Assembly (NCBI RefSeq): GCF_900101965.1
Contig: NZ_FNAP01000001.1
Location: 682,001 to 746,000, forward strand
Origin: Rhodospira trueperi
Lineage (GTDB): Bacteria > Pseudomonadota > Alphaproteobacteria > Rhodospirillales > Rhodospirillaceae
Direction: 5' to 3'
DNA: 64,000 nucleotides
A program made the translations under genes and the position numbers. The notes beneath the pieces were generated by a model that saw only the letters and a list, made by a program, of their open reading frames with translations, was not told the DNA's origin and searched no databases. Shown here in pieces: positions 8,498-15,915 of the stretch. Numbering within the stretch: the stretch's first letter is position 1; every line of letters begins with the position of its first letter.

Positions 8498-9391
8498 ATG
8501 GCCGAAACCGCGATGCTGACGGCGTTGAGCGCCTTTCTGGCGGGACCGGCGGGTCTGTCCCCGGCGCCGGCCATGGCCGGCGTGATCGATCCGGTCAACG
8601 ACGCCCAGGACCTGCCCGCCCTGGTGCTCGACCTGCCGTCGGTGACCCGGCTGGAATTGGGCCTCGGCGGCGGCGTCGAGACCGTCGAGGGCGCGCTGGC
8701 GGTGGAAAGCACGGTCTCCCTGACCAACCCCACGCTGGCGGAGGTCCCGGGCCTCGACCTGCTCAGCGCCGACCGAACGCGCCTGACCCTGCCGCATGGC
8801 GGCTTGGTGCGCGCCGACGGCACCACCGGCCCGCTGGGCACGGCCGACATCCAGGTGCGGCGCGGCAACCAGACCCTAACCCTGAGCGCCGAACCCGGCA
8901 CCCAGGCCGAATACGCCGTCGATCCGATCGCCGGCCGCCTGACCTTCGGCGCGGCCCAGCCGGCCTCCGGGACTATCCGCGCCAGCTACTTCGTCGGTGC
9001 CTGGGAGCGCGAGGTCATCCGCCTGGAGGGCACCCTGCGCCTGACCGTGCTCGACGGCTCCGGCACGGACGTGGCGACGCTCAGCGATCAGACCATCGCC
9101 GCCCTGACCGGGGAAAGCCGCCCGGCCGGACTGCGCCGCATCGCCCTGGTCAGGCTGGGCGCGGTCGGCCCCGAGAACCCGGCGCGCGCCGGCGCCCGGG
9201 CGCGCGAGGCCGAGTTCTCGTTCGCCTATGACCACATCGCCGACCGGCCGCTGTCCGCCGGCGGCGTGATCGCCCGCGTGCCGATCACCAGTGCCCTGCG
9301 GCGCGCGTCCCTCGATCCCGACACCGGCGTCGTGGTCGAGGACACCGTGCACGACACCCAGACTTTCGTTGGCCATGAAGGGGATGCGTAG
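8498..9391 (+). CDS. Beta-rich structural protein of the injection locus, unknown family
   Basis: A 297-residue protein that I do not recognise. An Ala/Leu-rich first 25 residues is followed by alternating hydrophobic residues typical of beta-sandwich tail proteins, including YAVDPIAGRLTFG and IRASYFVGAWEREVIRLEG. It starts 3 bases after the previous stop, and its stop codon abuts the sheath start codon at 9392, so translation is probably coupled. Position immediately before the sheath suggests a tail terminator, cap or connector role. That is inference; no sequence motif proves it. Confidence 0.7.
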   Translation: MAETAMLTALSAFLAGPAGLSPAPAMAGVIDPVNDAQDLPALVLDLPSVTRLELGLGGGVETVEGALAVESTVSLTNPTLAEVPGLDLLSADRTRLTLPHGGLVRADGTTGPLGTADIQVRRGNQTLTLSAEPGTQAEYAVDPIAGRLTFGAAQPASGTIRASYFVGAWEREVIRLEGTLRLTVLDGSGTDVATLSDQTIAALTGESRPAGLRRIALVRLGAVGPENPARAGARAREAEFSFAYDHIADRPLSAGGVIARVPITSALRRASLDPDTGVVVEDTVHDTQTFVGHEGDA

Positions 9392-10825
9392 ATGAGTGAG
9401 AGCATCGGCGAAATGATCCTGCCGGGGACCTATATCGAGGTCCGGGCGGAAGGGCTGATCGGGGTCGGCGGCATCGCCACCGGCAACATCGGCATCGTCG
9501 GGACGGCCAATCGCGGTTCCCTGAACAAGGCGGTGGTGCTCGGCTCCTATGCCGACGCCCTGGCCATCTTCGGCACTTACGACGCCTGGCCGGCCGATCC
9601 GTCCGCCACCGCACACCTGACCTTGGTCCGGGCACTGGAGCAGGCGTTCCGGGGCGGCGCCTCCACCGTGCATGCAGTGCGGGTCGCCAATCTGGCCGAC
9701 GGCGCGACCATGAACACAATGAGCTGGACCGTCGCCACCGGTGGCACCCCGGCGTTCACCCTGGAGGCGACCTCGCCCGGCACCTGGGCGAACGACATCG
9801 CGGTGGCCGTCCAGGCGGCGACGGACACGGATCCGATCCGCCTGACCCTGACCCACGGCCGCCAGCGCGAGACCCACGAGGCCGCCGACGCCGCCGGACT
9901 GGCCCGCGAGATCAACTCCGAAAGTGCCCTGGTGCGGGCCTCCGCCGTCGCCGACGGACAAGGCACGGCCCAGCCCGACACCGTCACGGCGGCCAGCGGC
10001 GACGCCGTGGGTGGACCGGACGGCGCCGGCGCCATGGGCGCGCTGATCCCGCAGATCGCGGAGGGGCTGGCTCTGCTGGAAAGCCGCGCGGTCAATATCC
10101 TGATCGTCGCCGGCTACGGCGCCGACACGGTGGCCGGCACGGTCCTGGCGCACCTGGAGCGCACCGAAAACGACGGCCGCGAGCGCATCGCCATCCTGGG
10201 CACGCGCGGCGATGCCCTGACCCAGGTGGAACAGGACGCCAACGCGGTCTCCAACAAGCGCATCGTGCTGGTGGCCCCGGGCATCGAGGCCGGCGACGCC
10301 GCCAGTGACGGCAAGGCGGTGAACCTGCCGCCGGCCTATGCCGCCGCGCTGGTGGCCGGCCGGCTGTCGGGTCTCGCGCCCCACATCAGCCTGACCAACA
10401 AGGACGTGCCGGCCACCGGCCTGACCACGGTCTATTCTCGCGCCCAGCAAAAGGCGCTGCTGGGCAACCGCATCATGGTGCTGATGCAGAACCTCGGCTT
10501 CCGGGCGCTGCGCGGGATCACCACCGACACCGGCGCCTTCACCCAGATTTCGGTGCGCCGGATCGTGGACTACGCCAAGGCCGGGGTGCGCAAGGGCGCC
10601 AATCCCTACATCGGCCGCCTGAACAACACCCGGGTCCGCGCCGCGCTGAAGGCGACGCTGGACGGGTTCCTGGCCCAGATGGTCCAGGACGAAATGCTGA
10701 CCGGCTACGAGCTCGACGTCACCGCGACCCGCGCCCAGGAGATCAACGGCATCGCCGCCGTCACCCTGACGCTGCGGCCGACGTTCTCCATCGACTACAT
10801 CCGCGTCACGATGATCCTGGAATAA
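9392..10825 (+). CDS. Contractile tail sheath protein
   Basis: A 477-residue phage-type sheath subunit that polymerises around the tube and contracts to drive it out. The N-terminus has the family signature PGTYIEV followed by GIVGTANRGSLN and a FGTYDAW segment. The central region (AVNILIVAGYGAD) is the Rossmann-like sheath core. The C-terminus, VTLTLRPTFSIDYIRVTMILE-like, provides the strand that augments neighbouring subunits. Length is typical. There is one sheath gene only, whereas eCIS/PVC clusters usually have several paralogues. It is followed 19 bases later by the tube gene, the canonical sheath-tube order. Confidence 0.95.
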   Translation: MSESIGEMILPGTYIEVRAEGLIGVGGIATGNIGIVGTANRGSLNKAVVLGSYADALAIFGTYDAWPADPSATAHLTLVRALEQAFRGGASTVHAVRVANLADGATMNTMSWTVATGGTPAFTLEATSPGTWANDIAVAVQAATDTDPIRLTLTHGRQRETHEAADAAGLAREINSESALVRASAVADGQGTAQPDTVTAASGDAVGGPDGAGAMGALIPQIAEGLALLESRAVNILIVAGYGADTVAGTVLAHLERTENDGRERIAILGTRGDALTQVEQDANAVSNKRIVLVAPGIEAGDAASDGKAVNLPPAYAAALVAGRLSGLAPHISLTNKDVPATGLTTVYSRAQQKALLGNRIMVLMQNLGFRALRGITTDTGAFTQISVRRIVDYAKAGVRKGANPYIGRLNNTRVRAALKATLDGFLAQMVQDEMLTGYELDVTATRAQEINGIAAVTLTLRPTFSIDYIRVTMILE

Positions 10826-10844
10826 ACGGGGAGGCTCCTGAGAG

Positions 10845-11339
10845 ATGGCAACGAATGTCTATCGCGGCTCCGACGGAACCCTTTCCGTCGCCGTGGAATC
10901 GAGTCCCGAAGGCGACTTGGCCGCCGCCGTGGACGAAGAATACGGGCTCGCCCCCATCGGCCGCGTCACCGGCGTCACCGTGCGGGTCACCAGCGAGGTC
11001 AAGCCCTTCCACGAACTGGGCCAGCGCTTCGCCACCGAACTGAGGCCGGGCAATATCAACGTCTCCGGCACCATCGAACGCGCGCACGTGAACGGCGCTC
11101 TGCTGAGCCTGATGCTGGGGCCGGCGGCGCGGACCCGGCCGCAGGGCACCTTCGCCAGCCCGGCGTTCAACCTGTCGCTGCAACTGGAGAACCCAGCGCT
11201 GCCCGGCAACCGCTCCACGGTGACGGTCATGGGTGTGAAACTGGACGAGTGGACCTACGGCATCCCGGAGGACGATTTCGTCATGGAAAAGGTCGGCTTC
11301 CAAGCGCTGTGGGTGAAGGTCGAGGACGCCACGGCGTAG
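10845..11339 (+). CDS. Tail tube protein
   Basis: A 164-residue beta-rich protein placed directly after the sheath, as in myophages and contractile bacteriocins. Segments such as VTGVTVRVTSEVKPFHELG and VMGVKLDEWTYGIPEDDFVMEKVGF fit the split-barrel tube fold in which hexameric rings stack into the inner tube. Assignment rests mainly on size, composition and gene order, because tube proteins diverge strongly. It resembles XkdM/Mu-type tubes more than the gp19-type tubes of eCIS. A ribosome-binding site (GGGGAGG) precedes the ATG. It is followed by 183 bases containing a palindromic repeat. Confidence 0.85.
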   Translation: MATNVYRGSDGTLSVAVESSPEGDLAAAVDEEYGLAPIGRVTGVTVRVTSEVKPFHELGQRFATELRPGNINVSGTIERAHVNGALLSLMLGPAARTRPQGTFASPAFNLSLQLENPALPGNRSTVTVMGVKLDEWTYGIPEDDFVMEKVGFQALWVKVEDATA

Positions 11340-11376
11340 GACTAGGAGGGGCATGTCTTCTTGAGCAGGAAGACGC

Positions 11377-11480
11377 CGTCATTGCGAGGCGCGAAGCGCC
11401 GAAGCAATCCAGGGCTAGGCTCACCGTCCTCCGCCCTGGATGGCTTCGCCGTCGTCTGATGACGAGGGCTCGCAATGACG
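11377..11480. repeat. Palindromic intergenic repeat, family A
   Basis: A 104-bp near-palindrome. The outer arms are CGTCATTGCGAG (11377-11388) and CTCGCAATGACG (11469-11480), a perfect 12-bp match. Inner arms GAAGCAATCCAGGG (11401-11414) and CCCTGGATGGCTTC (11434-11447) pair with one mismatch. The sequence resembles a repeat common in many proteobacterial genomes (recalled, not searched). It lies between the tube and chaperone genes, where it would form a strong RNA hairpin inside the operon transcript. Confidence 0.9.
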
Positions 11481-11522
11481 ACGTGACGTGAATCAAACAT
11501 TCTCAAACAGGGACCCCTTTTC

Positions 11523-12014
11523 ATGAACCACGTCCTGACCGCCGCTGATCTGCTGGCCGGGGCCGGCCGCACCCACCGCATCGAGGTTCCGGCGGCCCTG
11601 CTGCCGGACGCGGACGCGAACGCGAACGCGGCCGCCGGGACGGTGGACCTGCGTCCCCTGACCGTGCGGGACGTGCAGCGGATCACGGCGGCGGCCAAGG
11701 AGCAGAAGGTTCTCACCAGCGTGCTGATGGTCCAGCAGGCCCTGGTCGAGCCCGCCCTGACGGTGGATCAGGTCTCGGCCCTGCCGGCCGGTCTGGTGCG
11801 GTTCCTGGTCGGCGAGGTCAACCGTATCAGCGGGTTGGCCATGGGCGAGGACGACCTGGAAGCCACCGTCCGCGCCCCGCTGGCCCGCGCCTGTTTCACG
11901 TTGTCGCGCGAGTTCGGCTGGACACCGGAGGAGTGCGCCGGCCTGACCCTGGGGCAGGTGCTGCTGTACCTGGAGATGCTGGGCCGGGGCGAAACGCCGG
12001 AGGGTCTGCCATGA
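11523..12014 (+). CDS. Tail assembly chaperone
   Basis: A 163-residue protein of the type found after the tube gene in contractile tails. After an N-terminal domain with VDLRPLTVRDVQRITAAAKE and a helical middle, the C-terminal motif EFGWTPEECAGLTLGQVLLY matches the GWTP-x-(E)-x3-LT pattern of phage tail assembly chaperones, which bind the tape measure during tube assembly. It is probably cytoplasmic and absent from the finished particle. Its stop codon overlaps the next ATG by 4 bases. In phages a -1 frameshift often follows this gene, but none is needed here because the next gene has its own start. Confidence 0.72.
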   Translation: MNHVLTAADLLAGAGRTHRIEVPAALLPDADANANAAAGTVDLRPLTVRDVQRITAAAKEQKVLTSVLMVQQALVEPALTVDQVSALPAGLVRFLVGEVNRISGLAMGEDDLEATVRAPLARACFTLSREFGWTPEECAGLTLGQVLLYLEMLGRGETPEGLP

Positions 12015-13378
12015 CCGGCGCGCGCTCTCCCCTTGACCGGGGCGCCAATGCGCTGATCCGCGCCGGGGCCGACCTGCGCACGGCGGGCGCGGCGATGGAT
12101 GCCTTGACGGCGGACCTTGATGATCCGCTGTTGCTCGACGCCGACCGGTTCGCCGATCTGGTGGACCCCGAGACGGCCGACGACAGGCTCGCCGCCGCCC
12201 TCGCCCGACTGGCGAACGGGCCCGGCACCGGCGGGGACACCAGGCGGGCGACGGAGGGTCCCAGGCCCCAGCCGAAAGAGACCGGGAAGGCCACTCCGCA
12301 CCGCGATCCGGCCGCAATGCCCCCGTCGGCCGCGTCGGTGTTCGGTGTCGCGACGCCGCCACCCGCCGGAGCCGAGAGCATGCGCGCGGCGAAGCGAGAG
12401 TCGTCCTTTGGTGACAGGAAAGCGCCCATCAATCGAACTGAGCGCCCAGAAAGGGCGGCGGTCGTACCGGCGTCCGGTGACGGAGTCTCACCCAATACCG
12501 CTCAGGACAGCCCGCGCGTTCGATCCGCCCCCCTCCTCCAGGCCGAGACCGATCCGACACGGCCCGGACACGCGCACCGCAGAGCCGCGCCCGCCTCGCG
12601 CGGAGCCGGCGCGGCAAGAACGGTTAGCCCCGCAGACGGCCCATCGGCTCCGGCGTCCCCCGCGCTGCCCGCCGCCCCGGCCTTTTCCACCAAAACGGCA
12701 CCCGTTCAGCCGGACACCGGTCTGCCGATGGCCCTGCGCCGGGCGCTGTTGTCGGGCGATCCGCGCGCCGTCGCCGCCGAAATCGCGCGCGCCGCACCGG
12801 ATGTGTCCGCCCCCGAACAGCCCGTCATGTCCCGCGTTCCCCTGGGAGAGGCGACGGAGCCCCGCGACGACCCCGGCGCCGGGCCGTTCGCGACGGCCGA
12901 GACCCGGATCGCGCGGGCGCTGGAACGCCTGGAGCGTGGCGCGGCCTCCCGTCCGGCGGGTCCCTCGACATCCCACGCACAAACGTCCCTTGCAGCAAGG
13001 CAGCCGGTGGCCGAACACACACCGCCCGCGCCGACGCCCTCACCCACGCCCGCACCCAAAGCCGCGCCGATCCTGGTCGACGGCGCGCCGTCCGGCCTGC
13101 GCCGCCTGGCCGAGCGGGCCGGTGCGGCGCCGGTCGCCGCTGCGGTTCCGGAGGTGGCCGCAAACGGTGCCGCGCGCGGCGACCAAACCGCCTCGTCGGC
13201 GCGGTCGGATCGGACTCGCCCGCACCAAGCCTACCCTGACACGCCGTTGGCAGCGTCACCCGCGCCGTCGGCTCCGCCCGGCCCCCTCGACCGCGACGAC
13301 GATGTCCGGTTGGCCGAGCGGCTGACCGACCTGCTGCGGCGGGAGGCCCGCGCCCAAGGCATCGGAGGTGACCTATGA
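12011..13378 (+). CDS. Disordered Pro/Ala-rich protein between chaperone and hub
   Basis: A 455-residue protein. Residues 1-75 are helical and acidic. The middle ~330 residues are low-complexity Pro, Ala, Arg and Ser, with no predicted fold. The last ~35 residues are again helical (RLAERLTDLLRREARAQG). This is the slot where a tape-measure protein normally lies, but the composition is not that of a coiled-coil ruler. ATGA overlaps on both sides indicate tight translational coupling with the chaperone and hub genes. It could be a flexible linker or adaptor that holds other components through its two helical ends; the function is unknown. Confidence 0.68.
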   Translation: MTGARSPLDRGANALIRAGADLRTAGAAMDALTADLDDPLLLDADRFADLVDPETADDRLAAALARLANGPGTGGDTRRATEGPRPQPKETGKATPHRDPAAMPPSAASVFGVATPPPAGAESMRAAKRESSFGDRKAPINRTERPERAAVVPASGDGVSPNTAQDSPRVRSAPLLQAETDPTRPGHAHRRAAPASRGAGAARTVSPADGPSAPASPALPAAPAFSTKTAPVQPDTGLPMALRRALLSGDPRAVAAEIARAAPDVSAPEQPVMSRVPLGEATEPRDDPGAGPFATAETRIARALERLERGAASRPAGPSTSHAQTSLAARQPVAEHTPPAPTPSPTPAPKAAPILVDGAPSGLRRLAERAGAAPVAAAVPEVAANGAARGDQTASSARSDRTRPHQAYPDTPLAASPAPSAPPGPLDRDDDVRLAERLTDLLRREARAQGIGGDL

Positions 13379-14436
13379 GCTGGGTCCTGAAGCCTGACGC
13401 GCGCATCGAGGTTTCCGGGCGCGACCTCTCCGCCGCCGAGGCCGGATTGGCCGCGCTGTCCGTCGATCTGGCGACGGGCACGGTGGGGTCGGCGCATCTC
13501 AGCCTGTGGCCACGAACCGCATTCGAGAATGCCGCGCCGGGCGACGAGATCGCGCTGTCCATCGGCGCGGCGGACGATCCGACGCCCGTCTTTTCCGGCG
13601 TGATCGAGAGCGTCCGCAAAGGTCCCCGCGCGGTCGTCATTGAGGCGCGAGAAGCCCCTGCGCCCCTGCTCGTGTCCCGCCTGAACCGCTCGTTCGTCAA
13701 CCAGACCATCGCCGACATCGTCCACGGACTGGCCGGGGACGTGCCGGTTTCGGCCGCCGAAAGCGAGATTGAACTGTCCTTGTATGCCGTGGAGGGCCGC
13801 CGCAGCGTGTGGAGTCACCTGCGGGAACTGGCCGCGCTCGCCGGGGCGGATCTGCACTGCACCGCCGACGGCGCGCTGGTGTTCGCGCCCTACGGGGCTG
13901 GCGAGGGCCACACCCTGCACCGGGGCATCGACCTGCTGGGCTGGGAAACCCTGTCGGCCGTTCCGCCCGAGGCGGAAACCTACGCCGTTCATGGCGCCGG
14001 CAGCCGGGCCGGCGCGGACAAGTGGCACTGGCTGGATCCCGCCGTGAAGGGAGCGGAGACCGGCGAGTCCCGGGTGTTGGGCGCGTTCGCCAACACCGAC
14101 GCGGCGGAAGCGGCCACGGCGGCGGCGGCGGCGCGCGCCGCCAATGCCGCGGTGCGCGCGCGGGCGCGGGTGTGGGGACGGCCGGACCTGCGCATCGGGG
14201 ATACGCTGGATCTGGTGCTGGCTGAGAGCGGCGGCGGCAGTCTGCTCGATGCGGCGACCGAGGCCCTGTCGGGGGTGCTGGGAGGGTCGTCGTCCAAGCC
14301 ACCCTACCGGATCACCGGCCTGACCCATTCCCTGAACCGCGAGGCCGGGTTCGTCACCACGCTGGAGTTGGGCGGGTCCACGGCGCCCGGTGATATGGAG
14401 GGCGGCGCGGCCGGACTCGCCGGAGGGCTGCCATGA
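13375..14436 (+). CDS. Baseplate hub protein, gpD/gp27-like
   Basis: A 353-residue late-control-D-like hub. Features seen: an N-terminal beta domain with IEVSGRDLS, the NRSFVNQTIADIVHGLA segment, and the RRSVWSHLRELAALAGADLHCTADGALVF block, typical of the gpD/gp27/VgrG N-terminal fold. Three copies form the ring that links the tube to the spike. Ala-rich helical and beta-strand segments follow, ending in YRITGLTHSLNREAGFVTTLELGG, which is characteristic of the hub C-terminus. It overlaps the spike gene by ATGA, as expected for partners with fixed stoichiometry. Confidence 0.9.
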   Translation: MSWVLKPDARIEVSGRDLSAAEAGLAALSVDLATGTVGSAHLSLWPRTAFENAAPGDEIALSIGAADDPTPVFSGVIESVRKGPRAVVIEAREAPAPLLVSRLNRSFVNQTIADIVHGLAGDVPVSAAESEIELSLYAVEGRRSVWSHLRELAALAGADLHCTADGALVFAPYGAGEGHTLHRGIDLLGWETLSAVPPEAETYAVHGAGSRAGADKWHWLDPAVKGAETGESRVLGAFANTDAAEAATAAAAARAANAAVRARARVWGRPDLRIGDTLDLVLAESGGGSLLDAATEALSGVLGGSSSKPPYRITGLTHSLNREAGFVTTLELGGSTAPGDMEGGAAGLAGGLP

Positions 14437-15101
14437 GCCAGCTTGTGGACATCCTGCGCCAGATCGTGCGCGACGAGTTGGCCAACAATCGGGTCGCCGA
14501 ACTGGCGGAGGTGACCGACGCCCATCCCGGCGGGGACGGCGGCGGCAACCATCAGGTCAGTGTCCGCCTCGTGACCTCCGGCGCCGAACTGCCCCATGTG
14601 CCGGTCGCCGTGCCCCGGATCGGCTTTTCCATGCTGCCCCGGGTCGGGGACCGGGTGGTGGTGGTGTTCATCGACGGCGACCGCAACCGGCCCGTCGTGG
14701 TCGGATCGGTCTACGACAGCGAGCGCAATCCGCCCCCCGCCGAGAAGCTGGACACCGCCTTCGTCCCGCCGGACGACCCGGACGACGCGGTCAAGCGCTT
14801 CCACATCGCCACGCCCGGCGGCGGCTCGGTCACCGTCGGCGACCAGGGCACGACCATCGAGGCGGGCGGAACCCGCGTCGAGGTCCAGCAGGACGGCGAC
14901 ATCGTCATCGAGGCCGCCGGTTCGATCACCATCAAGTCCGCCGCCGGGATCGAGGTCGCCAGCGACGCCGCCCTGACCCTTCAGGCCGCCACCGACCTGA
15001 CCCTGAAGGGCATGACGGTGACCGTCGAGGGCCAGACCGAAACCCAGGTCAAGGGCTCGCTCCTGACCCTGGCCGGCACCACCAGCTTCAAGATGGCATG
15101 A
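14433..15101 (+). CDS. Baseplate spike protein, gpV/gp45-like
   Basis: A 222-residue central spike. The OB-fold domain contains VTDAHPGGDGGGNHQVSVRL and PRVGDRVVVVFIDGDRNRPVVVGSVY, close to the gpV/VgrG gp5 consensus. The C-terminal ~90 residues are short repeats of the form VxVxxDGDIVIEAAGSITIKS, predicted to make a triple beta-helix needle. It is probably trimeric and tipped by the following PAAR-like protein. No C-terminal enzymatic extension is present, so any cargo would be carried elsewhere (tube lumen or separate proteins). Confidence 0.93.
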   Translation: MSQLVDILRQIVRDELANNRVAELAEVTDAHPGGDGGGNHQVSVRLVTSGAELPHVPVAVPRIGFSMLPRVGDRVVVVFIDGDRNRPVVVGSVYDSERNPPPAEKLDTAFVPPDDPDDAVKRFHIATPGGGSVTVGDQGTTIEAGGTRVEVQQDGDIVIEAAGSITIKSAAGIEVASDAALTLQAATDLTLKGMTVTVEGQTETQVKGSLLTLAGTTSFKMA

Positions 15102-15116
15102 GGAGGCGAACGCGCG

Positions 15117-15452
15117 ATGCCCGGACCGCCCGTTTCCGTCGGATGTGCCGTGACCGTCAGCCCCGGGGCCGCCGGTCCGCCGGACTCCGGCGTCATCATG
15201 ACGGTGCTGCCGCCGTTCATCTCGGCCGGCGGCATGCCGCTCGCCACCACGGGAAGCCTGTGCCAGATGGTGAATTCCGTCAGCGGCGCGCCCTATCCGC
15301 TGCCCATCGGCTCGGCCGGCGGCTCGACCGTCGTCACTGTCGAGGGCAAGGCCCTGGTCCGCATGGGCGACATGATCCCCTCCGGAAGCGGCATCATGAC
15401 CATTCTGGGGCCGCCGGCCGCGCCTTGGATCACCGATCAGGGAGCACCGTGA
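15117..15452 (+). CDS. PAAR-like spike-tip protein
   Basis: A 111-residue protein rich in Gly, Pro and Ser, in the PAAR/DUF4150-like style: CAVTVSPGAAGPPDSG near the start and GKALVRMGDMIPSGSGIMT near the end. PAAR proteins cap the spike and sharpen it. Placement directly after the spike gene supports this. The usual zinc-binding His/Cys set is not complete here, so it may be a divergent, metal-free version. It has no effector extension. It starts 15 bases after the spike stop, with an AGGAGGCG ribosome-binding site. Confidence 0.8.
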   Translation: MPGPPVSVGCAVTVSPGAAGPPDSGVIMTVLPPFISAGGMPLATTGSLCQMVNSVSGAPYPLPIGSAGGSTVVTVEGKALVRMGDMIPSGSGIMTILGPPAAPWITDQGAP

Positions 15453-15453
15453 G

Positions 15454-15915
15454 ATGACCGCGAACCGGGCTCTCTGGGGCCGCGACCTGATGCTGGACTA
15501 CCGCCACGGCGGCTTCTACGAGGACGCCGACCTCGTGCCCGCCACGCGTTCGGAGGGACCGGGCCACCTGACGGATCTGGCGGTGGCGTCGGAGGTGGAC
15601 GCCGCCGTCCAGGCGGTCGCCAACCGGCTGAAAACCCGCATGGGCGAACTGGCGCCGCTGGGCCATCCGGACTACGGCTCGCGGCATCACGAGTTGATGG
15701 GCCAGCCCAACGTCGAGCGCACGCGCAACCTCATCAAGCTGTACGTGCTGCAGGCCCTGAAGCGCGAACCGCGCATTGAAAAGGTGATCCGCTGCGATGT
15801 CACCGCCGCGCACGCGCCGCCGCGCGAGGTGGTGCGCATCGTGCTGGCGCTGAAGCTGATCGGCGTGCAGGCGCCGGCCAACCTTGTGGTCCCGTTCTCG
15901 CTGGAGGCGTCCTAG
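15454..15915 (+). CDS. Baseplate wedge protein, GPW/gp25 family
   Basis: A 153-residue protein of the gp25-like family, which starts sheath polymerisation from the baseplate. Seen: DLAVASEVDAAVQAVANRLKTRMGELAPLGHPDYGSRHHELMGQPN, the family core whose EPR-like region corresponds here to LKREPRIEKV. The C-terminal strand pair (VRIVLALKLIGVQAPANLVVPF) is also typical. It follows the PAAR gene by one base and abuts the gpJ gene, giving the classic wedge order. Confidence 0.9.
   Translation: MTANRALWGRDLMLDYRHGGFYEDADLVPATRSEGPGHLTDLAVASEVDAAVQAVANRLKTRMGELAPLGHPDYGSRHHELMGQPNVERTRNLIKLYVLQALKREPRIEKVIRCDVTAAHAPPREVVRIVLALKLIGVQAPANLVVPFSLEAS

Noticed and set aside
5849-8797. Open frame of ~980 codons antisense to the PLC-fold membrane protein
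   Set aside because: It covers two genes on the other strand and has shadow-type Arg/Gly/His composition.
11523-13378. Programmed frameshift between chaperone and next gene, as in lambda G/GT or Mu
   Set aside because: The next gene has its own ATG in an ATGA overlap and no obvious slippery heptamer was needed.
13375-15452. VgrG/PAAR pair of a type VI secretion system
   Set aside because: Hub and spike are separate gpD- and gpV-like proteins and no Tss membrane-complex or ClpV genes are present.
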